A stretch of DNA of 64,000 bases from Streptomyces sp. NBC_00259 (GCF_036181745.1 NZ_CP108080.1:7071501-7135500); one strand, 5' to 3'; positions 51,516-59,940 are shown, numbered from the stretch's first letter. The notes: generated by a model not told the origin, from the letters alone. Program-made: numbers and translations.

Positions 51516-52202
51516 GTGGACGGGAAAGAGCTGGAGTCGGTCGGCGGGTTCTTCGTCGTACGCACCGGGGAGCCCGGCCCTGAGCATCTGCCGCTGGCCC
51601 GGCTCTACGGCGGAGACACCGCACCGCTGACCGCCCGGGTCGACCGCGTCGCCGCCCGGCTGCACACGCCCGAGCGCAGGGTCGCCGCCTCCATCGCGCA
51701 TCTCGGGCTCGCCGCCCGCCTCTGGTCCACCGCGCTCGGCCCCGCGGCGCTCCACGGCGAGTTCCCCGACCCGGCGGCCGGCGGCCTGCACTGGGACCCG
51801 GCACTCACCTCGCCCGACGACCTGCGCTGGACCCGGGCCGAGGCCCTCCCCGGCACCGTCGAGAGCATCCGGGAGGCCGTCCAGTACGGCCATCTCGTGC
51901 CGCTCGCCGAGGCGCTGCGCCGCGACGTCCGCATCTCGCCCCGGCTGCTGTGGGGCAACGCCGGCTCCGCGCTCGCCGGCGCCCTGCGCGAACTCACCCG
52001 CTGGGCCCGGGCGCAGCACCGGCCCGAAGCCGCCGCACGGGCCGCGGACCTCACCGCCGGACTGCTGGCACACCCGGACCTGGCCGGCACCGTCCGTGGC
52101 CCGGCCCTGCGCCGGACCACCTGCTGCCTCTACTACCGCTGCCCCGGCGGGGGGCTGTGCGGCGACTGCGTCTTCGACAGCCCGCCGCGGCGCCGGGCCT
52201 GA
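51516..52202 (+). CDS. FhuF-like (2Fe-2S) ferric-siderophore reductase-type protein
   Basis: Protein of 228 residues. The C-terminus has the characteristic FhuF iron-sulfur motif: RTTCCLYYRCPGGGLCGDCV, with a Cys pair, then Cys-x4-Cys and Cys-x2-Cys. The upstream part is a helical domain seen in siderophore-iron reductases (SPRLLWGNAGSALAGALREL). GGGGGAGAA lies just before GTG 51516. It probably releases iron from imported siderophores in the cytosol. No siderophore transport genes lie next to it. Confidence 0.85.
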   Translation: MDGKELESVGGFFVVRTGEPGPEHLPLARLYGGDTAPLTARVDRVAARLHTPERRVAASIAHLGLAARLWSTALGPAALHGEFPDPAAGGLHWDPALTSPDDLRWTRAEALPGTVESIREAVQYGHLVPLAEALRRDVRISPRLLWGNAGSALAGALRELTRWARAQHRPEAAARAADLTAGLLAHPDLAGTVRGPALRRTTCCLYYRCPGGGLCGDCVFDSPPRRRA

Positions 52203-52228
52203 GGCGTCTCAGGTGCGGACACGCTCGC

Positions 52229-52298
52229 GGGCCCGGTTCCGGATCGGACACTCCCTCGGGCCCGGGTCGGACACTCCCTCGGGCCCGGTTCCGGATCG
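52229..52298. repeat. Nested direct repeats before glgA
   Basis: GGACACTCCCTCGGGCCCGG is at 52246-52265 and 52269-52288; GGGCCCGGTTCCGGATCG is at 52229-52246 and 52281-52298. They lie between the FhuF-like gene and glgA, in a stretch otherwise without a gene. Confidence 0.7.
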
Positions 52299-52353
52299 TG
52301 CCCCTGCCTGCAGCGGTCTTCCGCCCCGGCCGTATCTGAGTGACCATCGAGGT

Positions 52354-53517
52354 ATGAGGGTGGGACTGCTCACACGCGAGTATCCGCCGGATGTCTACGG
52401 CGGCGCCGGAGTTCATGTGGAGTTCCTCGCCCGTGAGTTACGGGCACTGACCGACCTGGATGTGCACTGCTGGGGCGAGGGCCCGGCGAACGGGGCGGTC
52501 CGGCACACCGCCCTCGCCGGGCTCGACGGCGCCAACGACGCCCTGCGCACCTTCTCCGTCGATCTGTCGATGGCCGCGGCGCTCGCCGGCCGTGAAGTCG
52601 TCCACTCCCACACCTGGTACGCGAATCTCGCCGGCCATCTCGCCAAGCTGCTGTACGGCGTCCCGCACGTCGTCACCTCGCACTCGCTGGAGCCCCTGCG
52701 GCCCTGGAAGGCCGAGCAGCTCGGCGGCGGATACGCCCTCTCCGGCTGGGCCGAGCGCACCGCGGTCGAGGCGGCCGACGCCGTCATCGCCGTCTCCCAC
52801 GGCATGCGCGCCGACATCCTGGACTGCTACCCGGCCCTCGACCCGGCCAGGGTCCACGTCGTCCACAACGGCATCGACACGACCCTCTACCGGCCCGACC
52901 CCTCGACGGACGTGCTGCGCGGCCTCGGCATCGACCCCGCGCGCCCCTACGTCCTGTTCGTCGGCCGCATCACGCGCCAGAAGGGCGTCCCGCACCTGCT
53001 GCGCGCCGCCCGCGCCCTCGACCCCGCCGCCCAACTCGTGCTCTGCGCCGGCGCCCCCGACACCCCCGAGATCGGCGCCGAGTTCCGTGAACTCGTCGAC
53101 GAGCTCGGCCGTGCCCGGGACGGGGTGCTCTGGATCCCCGGCATGCTGCCGAGGCCGGACGTGGTCCAACTCCTCACCCATGCCGCGGTGTTCGCCTGCC
53201 CCTCCGTCTACGAGCCGCTCGGCATCGTGAACCTGGAGGCGATGGCCTGTGGAACCGCCGTCGTCGCGTCGGCCGTCGGCGGCATACCCGAAGTCGTCGA
53301 GGACGGCCTGACCGGGCTGCTCGTACCGTACGACGCCCGGCATCCGCAGGGCTTCGAGACGGGGCTCACCGAAGCCCTCAACCGGGTGCTCGACGACCCC
53401 GCGACGGCACGGCGGATGGGCGAGGCCGGCCGGCGGCGCGCGGTCACCACATTCGGCTGGGACCAGGTGGCCCGGCGTACCTACGAGGTGTACGAGCGGA
53501 CGCTCAAGTCGGACTGA
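52354..53517 (+). CDS. glgA: Glycogen synthase, actinobacterial GT4 type, with a TTA codon
   Basis: Glycosyltransferase of 387 residues, the short GT4-type GlgA/GlgM of actinobacteria. It opens with MRVGLLTREYPPDVYGGAGV, and the C-terminal donor site includes ACPSVYEPLGIVNLEAMACG (E-x7-E). In actinobacteria this enzyme makes alpha-1,4-glucan or maltose 1-phosphate from ADP-glucose. Codon 29 is the rare leucine codon TTA (52438-52440), so translation may depend on bldA. The glgC gene follows 30 bases on. It starts with ATG after a GAGGT site. Confidence 0.93.
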   Translation: MRVGLLTREYPPDVYGGAGVHVEFLARELRALTDLDVHCWGEGPANGAVRHTALAGLDGANDALRTFSVDLSMAAALAGREVVHSHTWYANLAGHLAKLLYGVPHVVTSHSLEPLRPWKAEQLGGGYALSGWAERTAVEAADAVIAVSHGMRADILDCYPALDPARVHVVHNGIDTTLYRPDPSTDVLRGLGIDPARPYVLFVGRITRQKGVPHLLRAARALDPAAQLVLCAGAPDTPEIGAEFRELVDELGRARDGVLWIPGMLPRPDVVQLLTHAAVFACPSVYEPLGIVNLEAMACGTAVVASAVGGIPEVVEDGLTGLLVPYDARHPQGFETGLTEALNRVLDDPATARRMGEAGRRRAVTTFGWDQVARRTYEVYERTLKSD

Positions 53518-53547
53518 CGGCGCGAGCCGATGGCGTGAGGGGGCGCG

Positions 53548-54765
53548 ATGCGCGGTGGACCTTCGGTGCTCGGGATCGTACTGGCGGGAGGGGAGGGCAA
53601 ACGGCTGATGCCGCTCACCGCCGACCGTGCGAAACCGGCGGTCACCTTCGGCGGCACGTACCGGCTCGTCGACTTCGTCCTGTCCAACCTGGTCAACGGG
53701 GACATCCTGCGGATCTGCGTACTGACCCAGTACAAGTCGCACTCCCTGGACCGCCATGTCACCACCACCTGGCGGATGTCCGGCCTCCTCGGCAACTACG
53801 TGACGCCCGTGCCCGCGCAGCAGCGGCTCGGTCCGCGCTGGTACCTCGGCAGCGCGGACGCGATCCTGCAGTCCCTCAACCTGGTCCACGACGAACAGCC
53901 CGACCACATCGCCGTCTTCGGCGCCGACCACGTCTACCGCATGGACCCCCGCCACATGCTGAAGCAGCACATCGACAGCGGGGCCGGGGTCACCGTGGCC
54001 GGGATCAGGGTGCCGCGCGCCGACGCCTCGTCGTTCGGCGTCATCAGCCCCGCCGCGGACGGCACACGGGTGGAGCGCTTCCTGGAGAAGCCCGCCGACC
54101 CTCCCGGCCTGCCCGGCGACCCGGACCGGGTGTTCGCCTCCATGGGCAACTACGTCTTCACCACCAAGGTCCTCGTCGACGCGCTGCACCGGGACGCCGA
54201 GGACCCTCGGTCGGTGCACGACATGGGCGGCTCGATCCTGCCGATGCTCACCGAGCGCGGGATGGCGCAGCTCTACGACTTCGACGGCAACCACGTGCCG
54301 GGGGAGAGCGCGGCGGAGCACGGCTACTGGCGCGACGTGGGCACCCTCGACTCGTACTACGAAGCGCATATGGACCTGATCGCGGAACGCCCCGGATTCA
54401 GCCTGGAGAACCGCCGCTGGCCCATCTACACCCACCCCGGCCAGCTGCCGCCCGCCAGGTTCTGCGCGGGCGGGATCGCGAGCGAGTCGGTCGTCAGCCC
54501 CGGCTGTGTGATCCGCGGCCAGGTCACCCGGTCCGTGCTCTCCCCCGGAGTGACCGTCGGACCCGGCGCCGTCGTGCAGGGCTCGGTCCTGCACGACAAC
54601 GTGCGCATCGGGCGCGGCGCGGTGGTACGCGGAGCCGTCCTCGACAAGAACGTCGAGGTGCCGGCCGGCGCCACGATCGGCGTCAATCCGGAGCGGGACC
54701 AGGAGCTGTACACGGTGTCGAAGGGCGGGGTGATAGCCCTCGGGAAGGGGCAGCGGGTGCTGTGA
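53548..54765 (+). CDS. glgC: Glucose-1-phosphate adenylyltransferase
   Basis: Enzyme of 405 residues that makes ADP-glucose from glucose 1-phosphate and ATP. It shows the nucleotide-binding start VLGIVLAGGEGKRLMPLTAD, the RPAVTFGGTYRLVDFVLSN-like region (KPAVTFGG), the YWRDVGTLDSYYEAHMDL motif and a C-terminal left-handed beta-helix (VVSPGCVIRGQVTRSVLSPG). All are typical for actinobacterial GlgC. It forms an operon with glgA, and together they supply and polymerise ADP-glucose. Confidence 0.97.
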   Translation: MRGGPSVLGIVLAGGEGKRLMPLTADRAKPAVTFGGTYRLVDFVLSNLVNGDILRICVLTQYKSHSLDRHVTTTWRMSGLLGNYVTPVPAQQRLGPRWYLGSADAILQSLNLVHDEQPDHIAVFGADHVYRMDPRHMLKQHIDSGAGVTVAGIRVPRADASSFGVISPAADGTRVERFLEKPADPPGLPGDPDRVFASMGNYVFTTKVLVDALHRDAEDPRSVHDMGGSILPMLTERGMAQLYDFDGNHVPGESAAEHGYWRDVGTLDSYYEAHMDLIAERPGFSLENRRWPIYTHPGQLPPARFCAGGIASESVVSPGCVIRGQVTRSVLSPGVTVGPGAVVQGSVLHDNVRIGRGAVVRGAVLDKNVEVPAGATIGVNPERDQELYTVSKGGVIALGKGQRVL

Positions 54766-54897
54766 CCACGGAGCGGGTGCGCCGACCACGGAGCGGGTGC
54801 TCCGTCCCGTACGCCCGGGTGTCGACCTCGCGACGCAGGGTCACGATCCTGACCCTGCGCGCAGGCGAGGTCACGGCCGTGACCTTGCGCGCAGGCG
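54764..54897. repeat. Two sets of direct repeats downstream of glgC
   Basis: GACCACGGAGCGGGTGC repeats at 54764 and 54784, beginning in the last bases of glgC. GACCCTGCGCGCAGGCG (54851) and GACCTTGCGCGCAGGCG (54881) repeat with a 30-base step and each contains GCGCGC. The 230-base gap is otherwise without a gene. Confidence 0.65.
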
Positions 54898-54920
54898 GTT
54901 TGGCCTGCACACCCCCGTCT

Positions 54921-54948
54921 GAAGTAAAGTTCCGCTTTTGGAAACTTC
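54921..54948. promoter_or_regulatory. Inverted repeat upstream of the zinc-ribbon SDR gene
   Basis: GAAGTAAAGTTCC (54921-54933) faces GGAAACTTC (54940-54948) around GCTTTT. It is AT-rich compared with the surroundings and lies about 50 bases before the start, so it may be an operator. Confidence 0.5.
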
Positions 54949-54995
54949 ACGCGGACACCACGCGGGTCTCAGGGACACAGGGAACGGCAGCGGCG

Positions 54996-56459
54996 ATGAC
55001 GGTGACAGACGACAGCCTGGAGTACGGCCCCGGCATCGACCCGGAACGCCTTGCCGTCTGCCTGGGCGTCCTGGAGGAGCTCGACCGGCTGGAGGTCGAC
55101 CACCCCGACGCGATCATGGTGCGCCGTGCCACCGCCGGTATCTACCGGACCGTGAAGCAGCGCCGCCGCCAGGAGCGCCGGGCGGCCAAGACGGCCCATG
55201 ACAAGTCGGTCACCGAGGCCACCGCCACCGGCTCCGCCGAGCGCATCGACGACGAGACCCAGGGTCTGCTGCCCTCCTCCTCCGTGGCCGGGGAGATCGC
55301 CGGCATACTCCAGCGCCCGCGGTCCTGCTACATCTGCAAGACCCGGTACATCGAGGTCGACGCCTTCTACCACCAGCTGTGCCAGAAGTGCGCCGCCGAG
55401 AACCGCGCCCGCCGTGACGCCCGCACCGACCTGACCGGACGGCGCGCCCTGCTCACCGGCGGCCGCGCCAAGATCGGCATGTACATCGCCCTGCGGCTGC
55501 TGCGCGACGGCGCGCACACCACCATCACCACCCGGTTCCCGAACGACGCGATCCGCCGCTTCAAGGCGATGCCGGACAGTGACGAGTGGATCCACCGCCT
55601 CAAGGTCGTCGGTATCGATCTGCGCGACCCGGCGCAGGTCGTCGCGCTCGCCGACTCGGTCGCCGCCGAGGGCCCGCTGGACATCCTGATCAACAACGCC
55701 GCCCAGACCGTACGCCGCTCTCCCCAGGCCTACAGCGAGCTGGTCGTCGCCGAGAGCGCCCCGCTGCCCGCGGGCGAGCTGCCCGCCGCCGAGGTGATCG
55801 GCACCTTCGGCAGCGGTGGCGTGGACCGGATGGCCGCCCTGCCCGCGCCGCGGTCCGAGGGGCTCACCGCCCAGGACGTGACCGAGCTGGCGCTGGTCCC
55901 CGGCTCGGCGTCGCTCGCCAGGATCGAGGCGGGCACCGCCATCGACGCCGGCGGTCTCGTCCCCGATCTGCACGACACGAACAGCTGGATCCAGACGGTC
56001 TCCGAGGTCGACCCGGTCGAGCTGCTCGAAGTGCAGCTGTGCAACTCCACCGCGCCGTTCATCCTGATCAGCCGGCTGCGCCCGTCGATGGCCGCCTCGG
56101 CCGCGAAGCGCAAGTACGTCGTGAACGTCTCCGCCATGGAGGGCGTCTTCAGCCGCGGCTACAAGGGCGCAGGCCACCCGCACACCAACATGGCCAAGGC
56201 CGCGCTGAACATGCTGACCCGCACCAGCGCCCAGGAGATGTTCGAGTCCGACGGCATCCTGATGACCGCGGTCGACACGGGCTGGATCACGGACGAGCGC
56301 CCCCACCCGGACAAGATCCGGCTGGCGGCCGAGGGCTTCCACGCCCCGCTGGACCTGGTCGACGGCGCGGCCCGGGTCTACGACCCGATCGTGCGCGGTG
56401 AGGACGGCGAGGAGCTCTTCGGCTGCTTCCTCAAGGACTACGCGCCGGCCAACTGGTAA
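54996..56459 (+). CDS. SDR-family oxidoreductase with an N-terminal zinc-ribbon-like extension
   Basis: Protein of 487 residues. The N-terminal 145 residues are helical and end in a four-cysteine knuckle, SCYICKTRYIEVDAFYHQLC then QKC (CxxC-x14-CxxC). The remaining 340 residues form an SDR fold: Rossmann-like LLTGGRAKIGMYIALRLLRD, ILINNAAQTV, and the MEGVFSRGYKGAGHPHTNMA-KAALN region holding the active-site YKGAGHPHTNMAK. The spacing of Tyr and Lys is longer than the standard YxxxK, so the active site may be unusual. ATG 54996 is used. Confidence 0.82.
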   Translation: MTVTDDSLEYGPGIDPERLAVCLGVLEELDRLEVDHPDAIMVRRATAGIYRTVKQRRRQERRAAKTAHDKSVTEATATGSAERIDDETQGLLPSSSVAGEIAGILQRPRSCYICKTRYIEVDAFYHQLCQKCAAENRARRDARTDLTGRRALLTGGRAKIGMYIALRLLRDGAHTTITTRFPNDAIRRFKAMPDSDEWIHRLKVVGIDLRDPAQVVALADSVAAEGPLDILINNAAQTVRRSPQAYSELVVAESAPLPAGELPAAEVIGTFGSGGVDRMAALPAPRSEGLTAQDVTELALVPGSASLARIEAGTAIDAGGLVPDLHDTNSWIQTVSEVDPVELLEVQLCNSTAPFILISRLRPSMAASAAKRKYVVNVSAMEGVFSRGYKGAGHPHTNMAKAALNMLTRTSAQEMFESDGILMTAVDTGWITDERPHPDKIRLAAEGFHAPLDLVDGAARVYDPIVRGEDGEELFGCFLKDYAPANW

Positions 56460-56471
56460 CCCGAATGGCCC

Positions 56472-56504
56472 AACCCCCCGGGCGAGCAGGACTCCCCGGG
56501 GGTT
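56472..56504 (+). terminator. Terminator after the SDR gene
   Basis: AACCCCC (56472-56478) pairs with GGGGGTT (56498-56504), with GGG/CCC pairs inside, followed by TCCTGT. It lies 13 bases after the stop codon. Confidence 0.7.
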
Positions 56505-56536
56505 TCCTGTACCCGATGGAGCGTCACCTCTGGCCT

Positions 56537-56553
56537 GTTTCCTGTAAAGAAAC
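56537..56553. promoter_or_regulatory. Inverted repeat in the promoter region of the 56-residue peptide gene
   Basis: GTTTC (56537-56541) and GAAAC (56549-56553) flank CTGTAAA in an AT-richer stretch about 200 bases before the small gene. Only a suggestion of an operator. Confidence 0.35.
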
Positions 56554-56753
56554 GCCCAATGTGACGTAATCCATCGAGCGCAGCCGCGCTCATATGGGTA
56601 CTCTGGAGTCAACGGACGGTCGGCAAGGGCCCACGAAACCCCCCGCGACCGCCCTGGGACAGGCCCGCAACCTCGGCCGCGATCCCGCCAAAGACGGCGC
56701 CACCGCGACCGGACTGCCCCTGTCCCTTGTGACGCGACACTAAGGAGTGCGCG

Positions 56754-56924
56754 GTGACGACTGAAATGAAGAAGAAGGACAAGCCCTCGGCGGATCCCGG
56801 AGAACGACCCGGGCGGCCCGACGAGCTGGGGAGCCTCGAGGTCTGGGCCAGGTCGGCGCCCATCCGGCTGGCCGGATACGAGGACGATCTCGCCGAGCCG
56901 CACATCCTGCCGGGCATCGACTGA
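56754..56924 (+). CDS. 56-residue peptide of unknown function
   Basis: Short gene with a clear ribosome binding site (TAAGGAG ending seven bases before GTG 56754) and a strong terminator 21 bases after its stop. The product has a Lys-rich start (MTTEMKKKDKPSADPGERPG) and a C-terminal part SLEVWARSAPIRLAGYEDDL then AEPHILPGID. There is no cysteine, signal peptide or membrane segment. Size and layout fit a modified-peptide precursor or a small regulatory protein, but no modifying enzyme is adjacent. Not recognised as a named family. Confidence 0.7.
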   Translation: MTTEMKKKDKPSADPGERPGRPDELGSLEVWARSAPIRLAGYEDDLAEPHILPGID

Positions 56925-56945
56925 GCCGGCGCCGCACAGCGATCG

Positions 56946-56981
56946 CGTACCCCCTGGTCCCCGCACGGACCGGGGGGTACG
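56946..56981 (+). terminator. Strong terminator after the 56-residue peptide gene
   Basis: CGTACCCCCTGGTCC (56946-56960) pairs with GGACCGGGGGGTACG (56967-56981), one G-U pair, across a six-base loop. It also faces the convergent lipase-maturation-factor gene. Confidence 0.9.
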
Positions 56982-57017
56982 TGCGTTCGACGGTAGGTAT
57001 GCGTGCTCCTTCGCTCC

Positions 57018-58475
57018 TTACGCCCGGTCGGTGCTGACATCGGTGCCGGCATCGGCGCCGGCATCGGTCGTGCTCAGCCGGGTCGGCGGCAGGAAGTCGC
57101 GCACGTGGCGCCGCTGCCACCAGGCCCCGGTGGCGCGCAGCTGCCGCCACGTCGTGAACTCGTAGTGGTACAGCCGGGCCCGGACGTACAGCGGCGGCGC
57201 GTCGGGGAACGGGTTGCGGCGCAGCAGCCTCAGCGTGTCACGGTCGTTGTCGAGCAGTCGTTCGACGAAGCCGCCGAACCAGGGCCGGGCGTACGCGGGC
57301 GAGAGGGCGGCGAACCACATCAGCCAGTCGAGGCGCAGATGGTACGGGGCGAACTGCCGGGGCAGCCTGCGGACGTCACCGGGTTTGCCGTGGAACTCGT
57401 ATTCCCGCCACACGGTGCCGGGGCGCAGTACGCGCTCGTCCGTGCCCTCCACGACGACCTCGAACCGGACCCGCCCGACGGTGCCGAACGCCCCGTAGGT
57501 GTTCACCAGGTGCAGCGGGTCGAAGGAGCGGTTCATCGCCTGCCGCCGGGAGAGCAGATTGCGCACCGGGTGGTAGCTGAGGGCCAGGACGAGCACCGTC
57601 ACCGCGATCACCAGGACCTCGTACCACAGCGGCGGGGCGGGGAGCGGATGCGGTCCCGTGAGCGGGGAGAAGTCGACGGCGGACAGGGCGAGGGCGATCG
57701 TCAGCCAGTTCAGCCAGGAGAAGTTGCCGGAGAGCACCAGCCACAGCTGGGTCAGGGCGATCATGCCTGCCGCCGCGGTCGCGATCGGCTGCGGGGTGAA
57801 GAGGAGTACGGGGACGAGCAGTTGGGTCACGTGGTTGGCCCCGGCCTCCACCCGGTGCAGCGGCCCCGGCAAGCGGTGGAAGAACCAGCTCAGCGGGCCC
57901 GGCATCGGCTGGGTCTCGTGGTGGAAGTAGAGACAGGTGAGCCGGCGCCAGCACTCGTCGCCACGGATCTTGATCAGCCCGGCGCCGAACTCCACCCGGA
58001 AGAGCAGCCAGCGCAGCAGCCACAGCACCAGTACCGGCGGCGCCGCGCGCTCGTTCCCGAGGAAGATCGCGAGGAATCCCGCTTCCAGCAGCAGGGACTC
58101 CCAGCCGAAGGCGTACCAGGTCTGCCCCACGTTGACGATCGAGAGATACAGCGCCCACAGAGCCGCCCACCACAGCATCGCCGTCCACAGCGGCAGCCGG
58201 TCGGCCGCGCCGGCGAGCAGCGCGGCCGACAGCGCCGCCCCGGCCCAGGCGCAGCACGCGAAGAACCGGTCCGAGTAGTGCAGTTGGAACAGGCCCGGCG
58301 CCCGCCGCATCGTCGCGTACCGCAGATACTCGGGTACCGGCAGCATGCCGCGCTCACCGATCAGCGCCCGGAACTGCAGGGCGGCACCGACGAAGCCCAC
58401 GAGGTACACGGTGGCCAGCGCCCGCTGGAAGACCAGTCTGCTCAGCCAGTACTCGGGTGCCGTGAACCACTCCAT
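57018..58475 (-). CDS. Lipase maturation factor family membrane protein
   Basis: Membrane protein of 485 residues related to lipase maturation factor 1 (LMF1). Many hydrophobic segments are visible (FQRALATVYLVGFVGAALQF, WLVLSGNFSWLNWLTIALAL) and the conserved NVGQTWYAFGWESLLLEAGF and LRWLLFRVEFGAGLIKIRGD blocks are typical. The C-terminal soluble part has FAPYHLRLDWLMWFAALSPA. Its start overlaps the DUF1990 gene by 34 bases, so translation is coupled. It is the last gene of the operon led by the YndJ-like gene. Confidence 0.88.
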   Translation of the reverse strand: MEWFTAPEYWLSRLVFQRALATVYLVGFVGAALQFRALIGERGMLPVPEYLRYATMRRAPGLFQLHYSDRFFACCAWAGAALSAALLAGAADRLPLWTAMLWWAALWALYLSIVNVGQTWYAFGWESLLLEAGFLAIFLGNERAAPPVLVLWLLRWLLFRVEFGAGLIKIRGDECWRRLTCLYFHHETQPMPGPLSWFFHRLPGPLHRVEAGANHVTQLLVPVLLFTPQPIATAAAGMIALTQLWLVLSGNFSWLNWLTIALALSAVDFSPLTGPHPLPAPPLWYEVLVIAVTVLVLALSYHPVRNLLSRRQAMNRSFDPLHLVNTYGAFGTVGRVRFEVVVEGTDERVLRPGTVWREYEFHGKPGDVRRLPRQFAPYHLRLDWLMWFAALSPAYARPWFGGFVERLLDNDRDTLRLLRRNPFPDAPPLYVRARLYHYEFTTWRQLRATGAWWQRRHVRDFLPPTRLSTTDAGADAGTDVSTDRA

Positions 58476-59017
58476 CGCGGACCTCCGGTACCTCCAGTAT
58501 CGGCCTCGGCCGCGAGGCGCCGCAGCGTGGCGCCGAGCCTGCGGGCGTACAGGCGCTGCAGGAGCGGTACGAGGGGTCCGGCGAGCCGGGTGTACCAGCG
58601 GTCCGGCCTGCTGAAGGCCATCACGGTGAACCAGACGGAGCCGTCGTCCCCGAACTCCACGACGAAGCACTCCTCGCCGCGCTCCGGGTGGCCGGTCAGG
58701 GTGCCGTAGGCGAAGCCGGTGCGGTCGCGCTCGTACGCGGTCCAGATCACCCGGCAGGGGGCGCGGAACCGCACCGGTCCGATGCCGAGCGACACCTCCA
58801 CGGCGCTGCCCGGCTCGGCTCGGGTGGTGGAGGCGTCCACGCGCGCGCCCGAGGCGCGGTGCATCCGCCAGCTGGTGACGGCGGCACCGGCGGTCTCGAA
58901 GGCGGGGCGGCCGCGGCCGATACGGGTGCGGTGGTGGAGGTGGTGGTAGCCGTCGGGCAGGGGGCCGAGGCGGGTGGCTCCGGCCTGGGGGTAGTTGAGC
59001 CCCTCGGTGGAGGTCAT
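58442..59017 (-). CDS. DUF1990 domain protein
   Basis: Soluble protein of 191 residues that matches the DUF1990 family (start LNYPQAGATRLGPLPDGYHH, IGRGRPAFETAGAAVTSWRM, ERGEECFVVEFGDDGSVWFT, VMAFSRPDRWYTRLAGPLV). GAGAGGA lies about eight bases before ATG 59017; starts at 59044 and 59053 would overlap the upstream YndJ-like gene. It sits between the YndJ-like and lipase-maturation genes, overlapping the latter. This trio often occurs together. Function is unknown. Confidence 0.85.
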   Translation of the reverse strand: MTSTEGLNYPQAGATRLGPLPDGYHHLHHRTRIGRGRPAFETAGAAVTSWRMHRASGARVDASTTRAEPGSAVEVSLGIGPVRFRAPCRVIWTAYERDRTGFAYGTLTGHPERGEECFVVEFGDDGSVWFTVMAFSRPDRWYTRLAGPLVPLLQRLYARRLGATLRRLAAEADTGGTGGPRWSGSRHPSTG

Positions 59018-59040
59018 GGGGTGGTCCTCTCCGTTCTTCT

Positions 59041-59871
59041 TCATCGTGCCCATGCGGTCGTCTCCTTCAGTCGTCGCCAGGCCAGGAGCGAGCAGAGCGC
59101 GAAGCCCAGCGCGTTGCCGAGGCCGTGCGTGGCGGCCATCCAGGTGAGGTCGGGGTGGGGCAGGCCGGTGGCTTCGCCCAGGGCCCAGCTCAGTGCGAGG
59201 AGCATCGTCGCCACCAGAACGGCCGCAGACACCCCCAGCAGCGCGCGAATCAGCCGTTCGGCGCTACTCCTGCGTACATCACGCCAGGTCAGCAGGGCGA
59301 CGGCCCACATGCCGGCGGTCAGCACCAGCGCCCCGGCGAGCTCGGCCCAGTCGTCGACGAAGTAGCCGGCGAGCACCAGCAGGGTGCCGACCGGGACGCT
59401 GAGCGCCGCGAAGCGGCCGGTGGGACCGTCGGCCGACCGGCATACCAGGCCTGCCACCAGCGCGGCGGCGAAGCCTGCGAAGTGGAAGTGCGGCACGGTC
59501 AGCGCCAGGATCTCCAGGTCGAAGCCGAAGAGTTCGTGGCCCGAGCGTTCGGCCACCAGGGCGACACCGGCGACGGCCGGCGTGACCAGGGCCGTCAGTA
59601 CGGCGATCTCCGCGGGGGCGAGCGAGCGGGTGCGCCGCAGCCGGGCGGGGGCGTGCAGGGCGAGCGCCATGGTGGCGAGGGCGTACACCGAGGCCAGGGC
59701 GGTGGCGGCGGGGCCGCGGGGCAGCCACAGAGCCACGGCGCCGGGGACGGCGAGCAACGGCCACAGCCTGCGCAGCAGTACCGGGGCCGGCGGGGCGACG
59801 AGGCGCAGCCCGAACGGAACGATCACCAGCATGCCCAGCATCACGATCACGTTGACCAGCGCGGTCCTCAT
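59041..59871 (-). CDS. YndJ-like membrane protein
   Basis: Membrane protein of 276 residues with about seven to eight hydrophobic segments (VNVIVMLGMLVIVPFGLRLV, ALASVYALATMALALHAPAR). The motif TVPHFHFAGFAAALVAG, with His-x-His in a membrane helix, is characteristic of the YndJ family. AGGGGGTGGGGC precedes ATG 59871. It is the first gene of the YndJ-DUF1990-LMF operon, under a promoter bracketed by two identical palindromes. Confidence 0.85.
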   Translation of the reverse strand: MRTALVNVIVMLGMLVIVPFGLRLVAPPAPVLLRRLWPLLAVPGAVALWLPRGPAATALASVYALATMALALHAPARLRRTRSLAPAEIAVLTALVTPAVAGVALVAERSGHELFGFDLEILALTVPHFHFAGFAAALVAGLVCRSADGPTGRFAALSVPVGTLLVLAGYFVDDWAELAGALVLTAGMWAVALLTWRDVRRSSAERLIRALLGVSAAVLVATMLLALSWALGEATGLPHPDLTWMAATHGLGNALGFALCSLLAWRRLKETTAWAR

Positions 59872-59885
59872 GCCCCACCCCCTGC

Positions 59886-59940
59886 TTGAACATGTTCAAT
59901 TCCCAGGATTGAGCCTAGAGGGTGACTTGAACATGTTCAA
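59886..59940 (-). promoter_or_regulatory. Promoter bracketed by two identical TTGAACATGTTCAA operators
   Basis: TTGAACATGTTCAA, a perfect 14-base palindrome, occurs at 59886-59899 and 59927-59940, 41 bases apart (about four helical turns). On the minus strand, TTGAAC at 59940-59935 (inside the second palindrome) and TAGGCT at 59917-59912 form a -35/-10 pair with 17-base spacing. The other palindrome falls just after the expected transcription start. This fits tight repression by a TetR/MarR-type dimer, perhaps by looping. Confidence 0.85.
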
